Shown: positions 1 through 7,429 of the stretch, piece after piece | Layout: each line of letters begins with the position of its first letter | How positions within the stretch are numbered: position 1 is the first letter of the stretch | NCBI RefSeq assembly: GCF_008180415.1 | Contig: NZ_VTEI01000006.1 | Coordinates: 1 to 40,803 of the forward strand | Direction: 5' to 3' | DNA: 40,803 nucleotides | Source of the DNA: Rossellomorea vietnamensis | Lineage (GTDB): Bacteria > Bacillota > Bacilli > Bacillales > Bacillaceae_B | Program-made: the position numbers and the translations under genes | The notes under the pieces: model-generated | Database searches by the model: none | Told to the model about the DNA's origin: nothing | Seen by the model: the letters and a program-made list of their open reading frames with translations, nothing else

Positions 1-29
1 AAAAAAAAAGCAAGTGCCTAAGCACTCGC
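1..29 (-). terminator. Rho-independent terminator of the mccB operon
   Basis: On the reverse strand GCGAGTGC pairs with GCACTTGC (one G-U pair) around a TTAG loop and is followed by nine T. It lies just after the mccB stop codon, so it ends the sulfur operon. Confidence 0.9.
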
Positions 30-37
30 TTTACTCA

Positions 38-1174
38 TTATTTATCCAAAGCACTTTCTACATCTTCAATAAGATCTTCTACATCTTCGAGACCAATCGA
101 CACACGAACAAGACCATCAGTTATTCCTAATTCCGCTCTTCTTTCAGCCGGGATGGAGGCATGTGTCATTTTCGCAGGAACGGAGATCAAACTCTCCACA
201 GCACCAAGACTTTCCGCCAGCGTGAAGTACTTAACATTTGTTAACAATTTTTCAGCATTTTCTTCACTTCCCACATCAAACGAAATCATTCCGCCGGCAC
301 CACGCGCTTGTTTTCCGTGTACATCACTGCCTTTATGGGAATCAAGCCCTGGGTAGTAAATCGAGCTCACCTTGGGATGTTTTTGAAGAAACTCCACAAA
401 ACGTTTGGTATTTTCTTCAATCTCTTCCATTCTGATTCCGAGTGTCTTGATACCTCTCATCAGTAACCATGAATCCTGCGGTCCCAAAATGGCACCCGCA
501 GAGTTTTGAACAAAGTGCATGTCTTCTGCAAGTTTTTCAGAATCAACGACAATCAATCCCGCTACAACATCGCTGTGGCCGCCAAGATATTTAGTTGCAC
601 TGTGCAGGACAATGTTAGCTCCCTGTTCAATTGGGTTCTGCCAATAAGGTGTGCTGAAGGTATTATCAACGATGAATAATAAATCGTTTTCTTTTGTAAT
701 TTCAGAAACTGCTTGCAGATCAGTAATCTTAAGCAGCGGGTTTGTTGGTGTTTCAACATAAACTGCCTTCGTGTTTTCCTGTATAGCTTCTTTTACCTTT
801 TCCGTATCGGATGTATCAATGAAAGAAACGGAAATATCGAAGCGATTCAGGACTTTGGAAAGCAGACGGTATGTACCGCCGTAGACATCATCCGTAAAGA
901 TGATATGATCTCCTGATTTAAACAGCATCATCAAGGATGATATGGCTGCCATTCCAGAACCAAAAGCAAATCCTGCGTGTCCGCCTTCAATATCAGCGAT
1001 CAATGTTTCAAGTGCATGTCTGGTTGGGTTTCCTGTACGGGAATATTCAAAACCGCGATGCTGCCCCACTCCATCTTGCTTGTATGTGCTGACTTGATAA
1101 ATCGGAACGGATACGGCACCTGTCTGCTCGTCTCCAGTTATACCGCCATGAATTAATTTTGTTTTTCTTCTCAT
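38..1174 (-). CDS. mccB: Cystathionine gamma-lyase / homocysteine gamma-lyase MccB
   Basis: PLP-dependent Cys/Met-metabolism enzyme of 378 residues. MccB cleaves cystathionine to cysteine, 2-oxobutyrate and ammonia and can also desulfurise homocysteine, completing reverse transsulfuration in the cytosol. Visible family marks are YSRTGNPT (about 45-51), FGSGMAA (71-77) and the PLP lysine in HSATKYLGGHSD (about Lys195). The length fits the family. I start at the ATG at 1174, preceded by GAGGAG at good spacing; this ribosome binding site overlaps the last codons of mccA, so the two are probably translationally coupled. An ATG 15 bases upstream lies inside mccA and has no better site. Last gene of the operon. 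Confidence 0.95.
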   Translation of the reverse strand: MRRKTKLIHGGITGDEQTGAVSVPIYQVSTYKQDGVGQHRGFEYSRTGNPTRHALETLIADIEGGHAGFAFGSGMAAISSLMMLFKSGDHIIFTDDVYGGTYRLLSKVLNRFDISVSFIDTSDTEKVKEAIQENTKAVYVETPTNPLLKITDLQAVSEITKENDLLFIVDNTFSTPYWQNPIEQGANIVLHSATKYLGGHSDVVAGLIVVDSEKLAEDMHFVQNSAGAILGPQDSWLLMRGIKTLGIRMEEIEENTKRFVEFLQKHPKVSSIYYPGLDSHKGSDVHGKQARGAGGMISFDVGSEENAEKLLTNVKYFTLAESLGAVESLISVPAKMTHASIPAERRAELGITDGLVRVSIGLEDVEDLIEDVESALDK

Positions 1175-1178
1175 GATT

Positions 1179-2096
1179 TCACTCCTCATAGATTCCTTGA
1201 CTTAGGTATCGTTCGCTGCTGTCAGGGAAAACCGTCACAATGTTTGTTCCCTTTGCAGCCTTTTCTGCTTCTTTAAGAGCCGCTGTAAATGCAGCTCCTG
1301 ATGAACTGGCAACCAGCAAACCTTCTTTTAGTGCCAGCTCTTTCACTGCTTTGAAGGCGTCCTTATCAGATATGGTATATATATCATCAAAGTATTCAGT
1401 ATCCATATAGGAAGGAAGAAACTCCATGCCAATCCCCTCTGTTTTATGAGGGCCGGATTCTCCCCCATTCAAGATGGATCCTTCCGGTTCAACAATGACA
1501 GTTTTAACAGCTGGATTTTTTTCCTTGAGATACCTGGCCGTCCCCATAAAGGTTCCTCCCGTTCCCCCGCCAGCGATAAAAATATCAATCTTTCCGTCAA
1601 GTCCATCATGTAATTCCGGCCCCAAAGTTTCGTAATAGGTCTCAGGGTTCGATGGGTTGTCGAATTGCTGGGGACAATAGGAACCCTCCGTTTCGCGGCT
1701 GAGTTCTTTCGCTTTCTGAATGGCGCCCTTCATCCCTAGTTCAGTGGGAGTATTAATCACTTCAGCTCCCAAAGCACGCATGAGGGTCTGTTTTTCAACA
1801 CTGAATTTTTCAGGTGTTACAAACACTACCTTATAGCCTTTCCCTACCGCTGCAAGGGCAATCCCTATCCCGGTATTTCCGGCAGTGGGTTCAATGATCG
1901 TACCTCCGGACTTAAGCACCCCGGTCCGCTCAGCATCTTCCAGCAGCTTAACTCCCAGACGGTCTTTGATGCTTCCACCGGGATTGAAATATTCAAGCTT
2001 GGCAAACAATCGAACTCCTTCAGGAAGCCCCATATTCGTCAGCTCCACCAATGGTGTATGTCCAATCAGTTCTTGTACACTTTTAACATAATTCAA
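1179..2096 (-). CDS. mccA: O-acetylserine-dependent cystathionine beta-synthase MccA
   Basis: Fold-type II PLP enzyme of 305 residues, cysteine synthase/CBS family. MccA condenses homocysteine with O-acetylserine to cystathionine, the substrate of the adjacent MccB. Motifs: the PLP lysine in FNPGGSIKDR (about Lys44), the asparagine loop PTAGNTGIG, and the glycine-rich phosphate-binding loop GGGTGGTFMG. It has no CBS regulatory domain. The start is a TTG preceded by AAGGGGCGG; no in-frame ATG is available nearby. The gap to luxS upstream is 15 bases and mccB begins 4 bases after the stop, so it sits inside one operon. CysK is the closest alternative; the mccB neighbour argues for MccA. Confidence 0.93.
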   Translation of the reverse strand: MNYVKSVQELIGHTPLVELTNMGLPEGVRLFAKLEYFNPGGSIKDRLGVKLLEDAERTGVLKSGGTIIEPTAGNTGIGIALAAVGKGYKVVFVTPEKFSVEKQTLMRALGAEVINTPTELGMKGAIQKAKELSRETEGSYCPQQFDNPSNPETYYETLGPELHDGLDGKIDIFIAGGGTGGTFMGTARYLKEKNPAVKTVIVEPEGSILNGGESGPHKTEGIGMEFLPSYMDTEYFDDIYTISDKDAFKAVKELALKEGLLVASSSGAAFTAALKEAEKAAKGTNIVTVFPDSSERYLSQGIYEE

Positions 2097-2111
2097 GAAT
2101 ACCGCCCCTTA

Positions 2112-2573
2112 TTAAGCAAATACTTCTGTCCATTCATCTCTTTTTGAAAGCATATCTTCCGCCAGTTCCTTAGCTCCTTCAAGGCTGTGGCTTGCAGCAA
2201 ATCCGCATTGAACTTCATTGCAGGCAGGAACTTCTGTTGCTTCAAGGACATCTTTTAAAGTATTTTCAATAACATTCAGAACAGTATCATAGCTGTCATC
2301 ATTCAGAACCGTGATGTAGAAGCCTGTCTGGCAGCCCATAGGACCAATATCGACGATTCGATCATGATGATTGCGGCTGAATTCAGCCATCATATGTTCA
2401 AGTGAATGCAAAGCTGGCATATTCATGTATTCTTTATTAGGTTGTTTGATCCTGAAATCATATTTGTATATTTTGTCTCCACTCTGACCTTCTGTCGTCC
2501 CTACCAATCTCACATAAGGAGCTTTTACTTTTGTATGGTCTAAATTAAAACTTTCTACATTCATTTTAGGCAT
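2112..2573 (-). CDS. luxS: S-ribosylhomocysteine lyase LuxS
   Basis: Converts S-ribosylhomocysteine to homocysteine and DPD, the precursor of autoinducer AI-2. The 153-residue protein carries the metal site HSLEH (His56, His60) and the third ligand Cys123 in NEVQCG, plus GPMGCQTG with the second conserved cysteine (Cys81). I start at MPKMNVESF (2573), which matches the family N terminus; the frame stays open 12 codons upstream but that part is not LuxS-like. The ribosome binding site (GAGAGATGG) is weak. LuxS makes the homocysteine that MccA consumes, so its place before mccA is metabolically sensible. In B. subtilis this position in the yrrT operon is held by mtnN, not luxS. Confidence 0.96.
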   Translation of the reverse strand: MPKMNVESFNLDHTKVKAPYVRLVGTTEGQSGDKIYKYDFRIKQPNKEYMNMPALHSLEHMMAEFSRNHHDRIVDIGPMGCQTGFYITVLNDDSYDTVLNVIENTLKDVLEATEVPACNEVQCGFAASHSLEGAKELAEDMLSKRDEWTEVFA

Positions 2574-2642
2574 ATTCCATCTCTCGCTTTCTAATAAATT
2601 AGTTTTCAATTTTCAAAATCCTGTTGAGGCTGCTTAGTGAAA

Positions 2643-2738
2643 TATGGTCATTTTCCTTTGAGACCATACAGCGTCCCGGAATCCCTCAGCTAATCGGATG
2701 CCGGGAGCGGGCAGGATGCCAGAAAGTCAGCACCCGAT
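2643..2738 (-). other. Structured yrrT-luxS spacer with two hairpins
   Basis: The yrrT-luxS gap (about 200 bases) holds a 7-bp perfect stem TATGGTC/GACCATA (2643-2668) and a 9-bp stem ATCGGGTGC/GCATCCGAT with one G-U pair (2693-2738). The latter encloses a GC-rich loop with a small GGCA/TGCC hairpin. No T tract follows, so these are not ordinary terminators. I could not match the stretch to the S-box, T-box or SAH riboswitch core. It could be a leader or a processing element for luxS. Confidence 0.5.
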
Positions 2739-2776
2739 GATCTTTAATTTTGCTTCTTTTGTATATGAATTGCCTT

Positions 2777-3424
2777 TCACTGCTTCTTAGTTGCTGTCAT
2801 AACCCAAACATACTTATTTTTCTGAACAAATTCAACTGTAAACCCATGCTTTTCACACATTGCTGTTAAATTATCCAGGTACGAATAATGCTCACTGTTC
2901 AGGTCGTCTACCAGATTATTATAGTAAGAGGCTATTGCATGCTCCATTATCGCTCTTTTGGCCGATTTGTCTTTGAAAACAGTATCAGCAAAAACTATTA
3001 CTCCTTGTTCCGGAAGTATCCTGCTGTACTTTTCAATCGCTCTGTCTTTATCAGCGTCAGTCAAATGGTGAAAAGCATAAGAGCTTACAATGGAAGTGAT
3101 TTGTACTTCCGGAAGCTGAAAATCAAGAAAATCACCATCTTTTATCTTCGCTTCCGGCACTTTGAGCTGGCCGATCTTTAACATTTCTTCAGAAGGCTCA
3201 ATCCCATAAACATTGTATCCTTTATTGACCAGCTTTCTTGTCAGATTACCCGTCCCTACACCAAATTCAAGTATATTCGGTCCTTTAGTATTTCTGACTA
3301 CCGATTGTAATATCTCTTCATAGTTTTCAAAAACTTCTCTATATTCGATGTCTCCATCTTCAGAAACGGTCTGATCATATGATTGGGCCCAATTATTGAA
3401 CAAATCAACAAATTCGCGACTCAT
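2777..3424 (-). CDS. yrrT: YrrT-like SAM-dependent methyltransferase
   Basis: Class I methyltransferase of 215 residues. The N-terminal half carries the SAM-binding motif I ILEFGVGTGNLT, motif II acidic YGIEPSEEM, and SSYAFHHLTD after strand 4. The opening SREFVDLFNNWAQSYDQTV is typical of YrrT, the first gene of the B. subtilis yrrT-mtnN-mccA-mccB operon. Its methyl acceptor is unknown to me. The start ATG follows AAAGGGTGA. About 200 bases separate it from the luxS start, so luxS may also be expressed separately. CymR control is expected by analogy with B. subtilis but is not proven here. Confidence 0.9.
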   Translation of the reverse strand: MSREFVDLFNNWAQSYDQTVSEDGDIEYREVFENYEEILQSVVRNTKGPNILEFGVGTGNLTRKLVNKGYNVYGIEPSEEMLKIGQLKVPEAKIKDGDFLDFQLPEVQITSIVSSYAFHHLTDADKDRAIEKYSRILPEQGVIVFADTVFKDKSAKRAIMEHAIASYYNNLVDDLNSEHYSYLDNLTAMCEKHGFTVEFVQKNKYVWVMTATKKQ

Positions 3425-3435
3425 TTTTTATCACC

Positions 3436-3490
3436 CTTTTGTTTTCTAACAAACCCGATAAGAATACTCAGGTATGTTGTTTGTTTTATA
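3436..3490 (-). promoter_or_regulatory. Possible operator/leader hairpin upstream of yrrT
   Basis: Upstream of yrrT on the reverse strand, AACAAAC and GTTTGTT form a 7-bp inverted repeat enclosing a smaller ATAC-CTGA-GTAT hairpin. An A/T-rich TATTATAAAA stretch, a possible -10 region, lies further upstream. The ACC...CGG core is loosely compatible with a CymR-type operator. I cannot confirm this by eye. Confidence 0.3.
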
Positions 3491-3661
3491 ATATCACAAC
3501 CTTTTTAAAAAATAAATCCGCAGAGGCCTATTTTCTGAAAATATTCTTCTTGAGTATTTATATTTTCTTATATGTATAAACACGGCACTTCCTTCAAAGT
3601 ATAATTAGGAAACAGCTTTGGTGAATATGTATTTCATTCACTTAAGGAGGTATCCAGAAGT

Positions 3662-4504
3662 TTGAAACGAATCAATAAAAATTCAATTCCTTTTATTCTG
3701 CTTTCCTTCATACATATTGCCCTTTTCATTTTTACTCTGTACAAAAAACGCGACAGAAAGACGATCACTCTTTTGTTTTCAAATGTCGCATTTGCTTATA
3801 TATTTGAATATGTTGTGTTCAATGTGCTTCAGTCTTACCGTTATAACCCGGAAATCCTGAAGAAAAGACAGCTCGATAATGCCTTGGGAGCGTTGCTTTC
3901 CCAAGCGATTTATATTCCCATAACAGGGACTGCCCTTTCCGTTTTCCGGCTGGGATGGCCAGCAAAGTTCTTAGCCATTATTTATTTTCATTTAATTGAA
4001 CTGTACTTCCTTAAGATCAATAATTACCGGCTTCATTGGTGGAAACCACTATATACATCACTCTTGCTGCCTGTCTTTTTTGCTTGGAGCGACTATTGGA
4101 ACAGAAATCTCCATCAGAAGAACAAATTGTTTCTTTGGTTTTCAACGTATTTATCATTAGGAGTCATCACAAAAACCCTTTTGTTTGTACTGGACATTTT
4201 TAAAAAAAGAAAGATTGGAATAGGAATGGTTCATACTTGGAAAGAGCATTTTCTAATTTCCCCACTATATATGTTTATTTGTTCAGGTGCGGCTCTTTTG
4301 CCTGCGGTTAATAATCGGACTTCCAGCAAAGCAGCCTCCATGATGATCATGGCATTCATTAACCTTCTGCTTTTACGAATGAAGATCATAAACAGCAAAA
4401 CAACCTTAATGTGGACCACTGTTCAAAACTTATTTATGATTTTTTTGTCTCCAAGAATAAAGTCATTTATATTCTCTACACCAAAAGAAGACAGACACAA
4501 CTAG
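3662..4504 (+). CDS. Polytopic membrane protein, possibly CBO0543-like
   Basis: A 280-residue protein with about seven hydrophobic segments and many Lys/Arg in the loops. Function unknown. The stretch ELYFLKINNYRLHWWKPLYTS resembles EQWLERKTNLIQYKKGWSW in the membrane protein at 29264, which I place in the CBO0543 family, so the two may be distant paralogues; the similarity is weak. Translation starts at TTG, eleven bases after a strong AAGGAGG. It is monocistronic: its stop codon lies in the loop of the terminator hairpin shared with the convergent gudB gene. Confidence 0.75.
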   Translation: MKRINKNSIPFILLSFIHIALFIFTLYKKRDRKTITLLFSNVAFAYIFEYVVFNVLQSYRYNPEILKKRQLDNALGALLSQAIYIPITGTALSVFRLGWPAKFLAIIYFHLIELYFLKINNYRLHWWKPLYTSLLLPVFFAWSDYWNRNLHQKNKLFLWFSTYLSLGVITKTLLFVLDIFKKRKIGIGMVHTWKEHFLISPLYMFICSGAALLPAVNNRTSSKAASMMIMAFINLLLLRMKIINSKTTLMWTTVQNLFMIFLSPRIKSFIFSTPKEDRHN

Positions 4505-4526
4505 AGGAGTGTGTCTGTCTTCTTTT
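4483..4526. terminator. Bidirectional terminator between the membrane gene and gudB
   Basis: A perfect 17-bp stem AAAAGAAGACAGACACA / TGTGTCTGTCTTCTTTT around a 10-base loop. It has T runs on both strands and contains the stop codon of the forward gene. Confidence 0.93.
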
Positions 4527-4527
4527 C

Positions 4528-5940
4528 TCAGCATTCTATCGGCATTTTCCAATTCTTTATCCAGCCCCTCGCTTTCATGGCTTCCGCCAAGCGTCCGACT
4601 CCTACGAGGTAAGCGGATTCTCTCATAGAAGCGTTCTTCTCTACCTTCATCCGGTACACACTGTCAAAAGCATTTTCCATTTTTTCTTTCAGTTTTTCAT
4701 TCACTTCCTCTTCTTTCCAGAAGTAATGCATTGCGTTTTGAACCCATTCAAAGTAGGATACTGTTACCCCGCCGGCATTACATAAAATATCCGGAATGAC
4801 AAAAATGCCCTTCTGCTCCATAATATGATTCCCTTGAGGAGTTGTCGGCCCGTTAGCAGCTTCTGCTACTATACTCGCTTTGATAGAAGGTGCCGTCTTT
4901 TCCGTGATTTGATTTTCCAGAGCAGCCGGAACAAGGATATCACAGTCAGCCGCAAACAATTCTTCATTCGTAATATCCCTGCTTCCAGGAAAGCCTTTGA
5001 CCGTTCCTTTTTCATTAACATAGTTGATAAGGCTGACGATATCCAATCCATCAGGATTATAGGCGCCGCCTCCAGCATCTGTGATCGCGGCAACTTTTAC
5101 CCCCTGCTCTTGAAGAAGCTTGGCGGTTATAGAACCAACATTTCCAAATCCTTGGATGACTGCTGACAATTCATCCAATTCCAGATTCAAACGCTTGGCC
5201 GCTTCCATAATGTTGATAACGACACCCCTTCCCGTGGCCTCAATTCGGCCTTCAGAGCCACCGATGATTACAGGCTTTCCTGTAATGAATCCCGAAACAT
5301 CCTTGCCTCTCAGCCGGTCGAATTCATCAAGCATCCAACCCATAATCTGTCCGTTTGTATTCACATCGGGTGCAGGAACATCCTTATCCGGCCCTATAAT
5401 AGGTTCAAGTTCTCTGATATACCCCCTGCTCAATTCTTCAAGTTCTCTTTCAGATAGCTCTTTGGGGTTAACAACGACACCGCCTTTCCCTCCTCCGAAT
5501 GGAAGTCCGACGAGGGCGGATTTTAAAGACATCCACATGGATAAAGCAACAACTTCATCCTCATTAACTTTTGGATGGAATCGTATTCCGCCTTTTGTGG
5601 GTCCCAGAATGTCAATGTGCTGGGAGCGCATTCCTGTGTAATTTACATATTCTCCGTTATCTTTACGGACCGGTATGGAAACCTTCATCACCCTCTTAGG
5701 TTTCTTCAAAATGTTGTATACTCCTTCCGGAAGGTCGAGCGATTGAGCTGCCCTCGCAATCAATTGCTGTGCAATCAAATAAGGGTTTGTGATTTCCTCT
5801 CCGTTTTTTTGTTCCTTTACTGGCATTTCTGTCTTCACTTCGGCAGCAACTTCATTTTCCGCCCCTATTTGAGGTTCTTTATTCGTTACTATTGGTTTTT
5901 CATCCATCTTGATATCTTTAGCTGGATCTGGTTTTCTCAT
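4528..5940 (-). CDS. gudB: NAD-type glutamate dehydrogenase (GudB/RocG family) with N-terminal extension
   Basis: Catabolic glutamate dehydrogenase, interconverting glutamate and 2-oxoglutarate plus ammonia with NAD. Visible are the GPTKGGIRFHP substrate loop, the catalytic lysine region LPFGGGKGG, PAPDVNTN with the catalytic Asp, the Rossmann motif QGFGNVGS, and the late motif GGVTVSYFEWVQN. The protein is 470 residues against roughly 425 for B. subtilis GudB/RocG. The extra length is mostly an acidic/lysine-rich, low-complexity N terminus of about 40-50 residues. The start is supported by GGAGGG seven bases before the ATG, whereas the internal Met (MDEKPIV) has no ribosome binding site. Monocistronic; it shares a terminator with the convergent gene. 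I cannot separate GudB from RocG by eye. Confidence 0.93.
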   Translation of the reverse strand: MRKPDPAKDIKMDEKPIVTNKEPQIGAENEVAAEVKTEMPVKEQKNGEEITNPYLIAQQLIARAAQSLDLPEGVYNILKKPKRVMKVSIPVRKDNGEYVNYTGMRSQHIDILGPTKGGIRFHPKVNEDEVVALSMWMSLKSALVGLPFGGGKGGVVVNPKELSERELEELSRGYIRELEPIIGPDKDVPAPDVNTNGQIMGWMLDEFDRLRGKDVSGFITGKPVIIGGSEGRIEATGRGVVINIMEAAKRLNLELDELSAVIQGFGNVGSITAKLLQEQGVKVAAITDAGGGAYNPDGLDIVSLINYVNEKGTVKGFPGSRDITNEELFAADCDILVPAALENQITEKTAPSIKASIVAEAANGPTTPQGNHIMEQKGIFVIPDILCNAGGVTVSYFEWVQNAMHYFWKEEEVNEKLKEKMENAFDSVYRMKVEKNASMRESAYLVGVGRLAEAMKARGWIKNWKMPIEC

Positions 5941-6210
5941 TGAATTCCCTCCATAAATTAGTAGTCCGTACAGCCAATTTCTCTCACTTCTTCAAATACC
6001 CCCTCACTTTCTATGTAAACGTTTTAGTCTTGCTTCCTTAATAAATTCCATTTCGTGGAACCTTAAGCAGCATCTGCTGTTCATCGACACAAGCGAGGAT
6101 TCATCAAATCTCTCTAGTGAAATATTTTGATAATTTAAGTAATTATTATTTTGTCAATTCGATATTATAAAGAGGAAACTGTGAATTAATTTAATGAGGT
6201 GAGGATAGCA

Positions 6211-6504
6211 GTGAGAGTTATACTTGAGTTAGTCAGGATCTTGTTTTTGTTTCTTTTTTTTGGCGGAATGCTTGGCGGGCTGATTAAATTAATATATATA
6301 GTTTTGGGCATAGTAATAAATGAGGATGGTTCGGGTGGTTGGTTCCCAGCCATTGCCATTCTTTTAATTCTCTATGTACTCTATAAAAACTGGCTTCAAT
6401 TTTCTAGCTTTGTTCAAGGAGCAAAAGAAAAACTTCCTAAAACAGTATCTCTCAGACTGATTTCGAGTGCTTTGATATTAATTGGCATAGCCCCTTTTAT
6501 TTGA
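6211..6504 (+). CDS. Small hydrophobic membrane protein, unknown
   Basis: A 97-residue protein with three predicted membrane segments (about 5-28, 42-60 and 80-96) and a short positively charged stretch (GAKEKLPK) between the last two. I recognise no family. The better start is the GTG at 6211, since GAGGTGAGG ends about six bases before it; a GTG twelve bases upstream overlaps that ribosome binding site. No partner gene or clear terminator is nearby, and downstream lies repeat-rich DNA. Confidence 0.65.
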   Translation: MRVILELVRILFLFLFFGGMLGGLIKLIYIVLGIVINEDGSGGWFPAIAILLILYVLYKNWLQFSSFVQGAKEKLPKTVSLRLISSALILIGIAPFI

Positions 6505-6993
6505 TTCCTTATAAAGAGGACATTGCCCTTCTACTTCAAGAATGAAATGCCGGCACCTCCTAAAAAGCAGCGGTACCTTTGCTGCTGGATAAGCAACTAA
6601 ATGCGTCCCCTACCAACACTTAATTCGTGATGGCCTCCGCACTCAGGCAGGGAGAAAGATGAATTTTAATAAAATGTACCTTATCTTAATTGGTGACAAA
6701 AAAAGACTTCATAAATGTAACGGGTTCAGTTTTCTAGTACATTATTACCCATTACACAGCAAATGGAGTGTCAAAACGCATTGATTTGACACTCCTATTT
6801 GGTTGATTTAGCGGTATTCTTGCTGGTAATTCTGTTCAATTGGTTAAGCAAAATGCACCCTAGAGAGCAAATGACAGAACTTCTTGTTCTTCAAAATTGT
6901 GACACAATTTCCTATACACTTTCAATCCTACTATTAATATGAAGGAAAATTTTTTAATTATAGTTAATTACAAAAAATCTAGCAATGATTTGA
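6505..6993. other. Intergenic region without recognisable genes
   Basis: No convincing ORF on either strand. It contains a strong 11-bp hairpin, GGAGTGTCAAA/TTTGACACTCC (6765-6795), with no gene ending next to it. It also contains TAACGGGTTC (6718-6727), which is repeated inverted at 7405-7414. Confidence 0.6.
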
Positions 6994-7038
6994 TTGGAAC
7001 GGAAGGTGCGTGACCTCCTGCGGGACTAGCGTGCGTCT

Positions 7039-7163
7039 AGTTCCAGCACCTAGCCCCTCGGGGTCAAATAACCCCAAGAGATAAAAAGGAAGACCGCCTT
7101 TTTTTCTCTTGAGAACATTTGCCTGTCGGGGCTGAACAGGGCGCTTCCACTTTTGAAGACAGG
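7039..7163 (+). repeat. Hairpin repeat unit A1
   Basis: Runs from AGTTCCAGCACC to GCGCTTCCACTTTTGAAGACAGG. Nested pairing: CAGCCCC-like outer arms, a variable inner stem CAAGAGA/TCTCTTG, and a conserved tip of AAAAGG/CCTTTT around AAGACCG. Confidence 0.85.
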
Positions 7164-7178
7164 TGAGACCCCCAATCC

Positions 7179-7302
7179 AGTTCCAGCGCCCAGCCCCTCG
7201 GGATCAAATAACCCGCATCGAATAAAAGGAAAGACCCCCTTTTTTCGATGCGGAACATTTGCCTGTCGGGGCTGAACAGGGCGCTTCCACTTTTTATACA
7301 GG
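7179..7302 (+). repeat. Hairpin repeat unit A2
   Basis: Tandem copy of A1 with a 140-base period. The flanks are nearly identical, but the inner stem is CCGCATCGA/TCGATGCGG instead of CAAGAGA/TCTCTTG. Outer arms AGCGCCC/GGGCGCT and CAGCCCC/GGGGCTG pair perfectly. Confidence 0.85.
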
Positions 7303-7429
7303 CGAAGCCAAGGAGGCTCACCACACGCCCCGCGGAGTCAGGCATCTGGAGTGGAAATCACTCTGCCATTTCTTGGGCTAATTAGAAGTTTGTACTTCAA
7401 TACAGAACCCGTTAGCATATGTGCAGCCT

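Larger units (their letters stand above)
6994..7360. repeat. Composite intergenic repeat: outer arms plus two tandem hairpin units
   Basis: The left arm (6994-7038, containing CCTCCTGCGGGACTAGCG) matches the start of the short repeats at 27752 and 33471. Two hairpin units follow, and a right arm (7303-7360) ends in GGAGTGGAAATC. GC content is well above the neighbours. The long open frame across the units on the reverse strand has no ribosome binding site and is not a gene. Confidence 0.8.

Noticed and set aside
2610..2776. S-box (SAM-I) or T-box leader before luxS
   Set aside because: The conserved cores of these riboswitches are not present; only unassigned hairpins are visible.
5575..5943. 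122-codon forward frame opposite gudB
   Set aside because: Shadow of the gudB reading frame, with no start signal.
6199..6504. A UGA-encoded selenocysteine extension at the 3' end of this small membrane gene
   Set aside because: The sequence after the TGA is not protein-like and no SECIS-like hairpin is positioned directly after it.
7064..7345. 93-codon reverse-strand open frame across the hairpin repeats
   Set aside because: It lies wholly in repeat DNA, has no ribosome binding site, and its repeated SALFSP/CSAPTGKCS segments simply mirror the tandem repeat.
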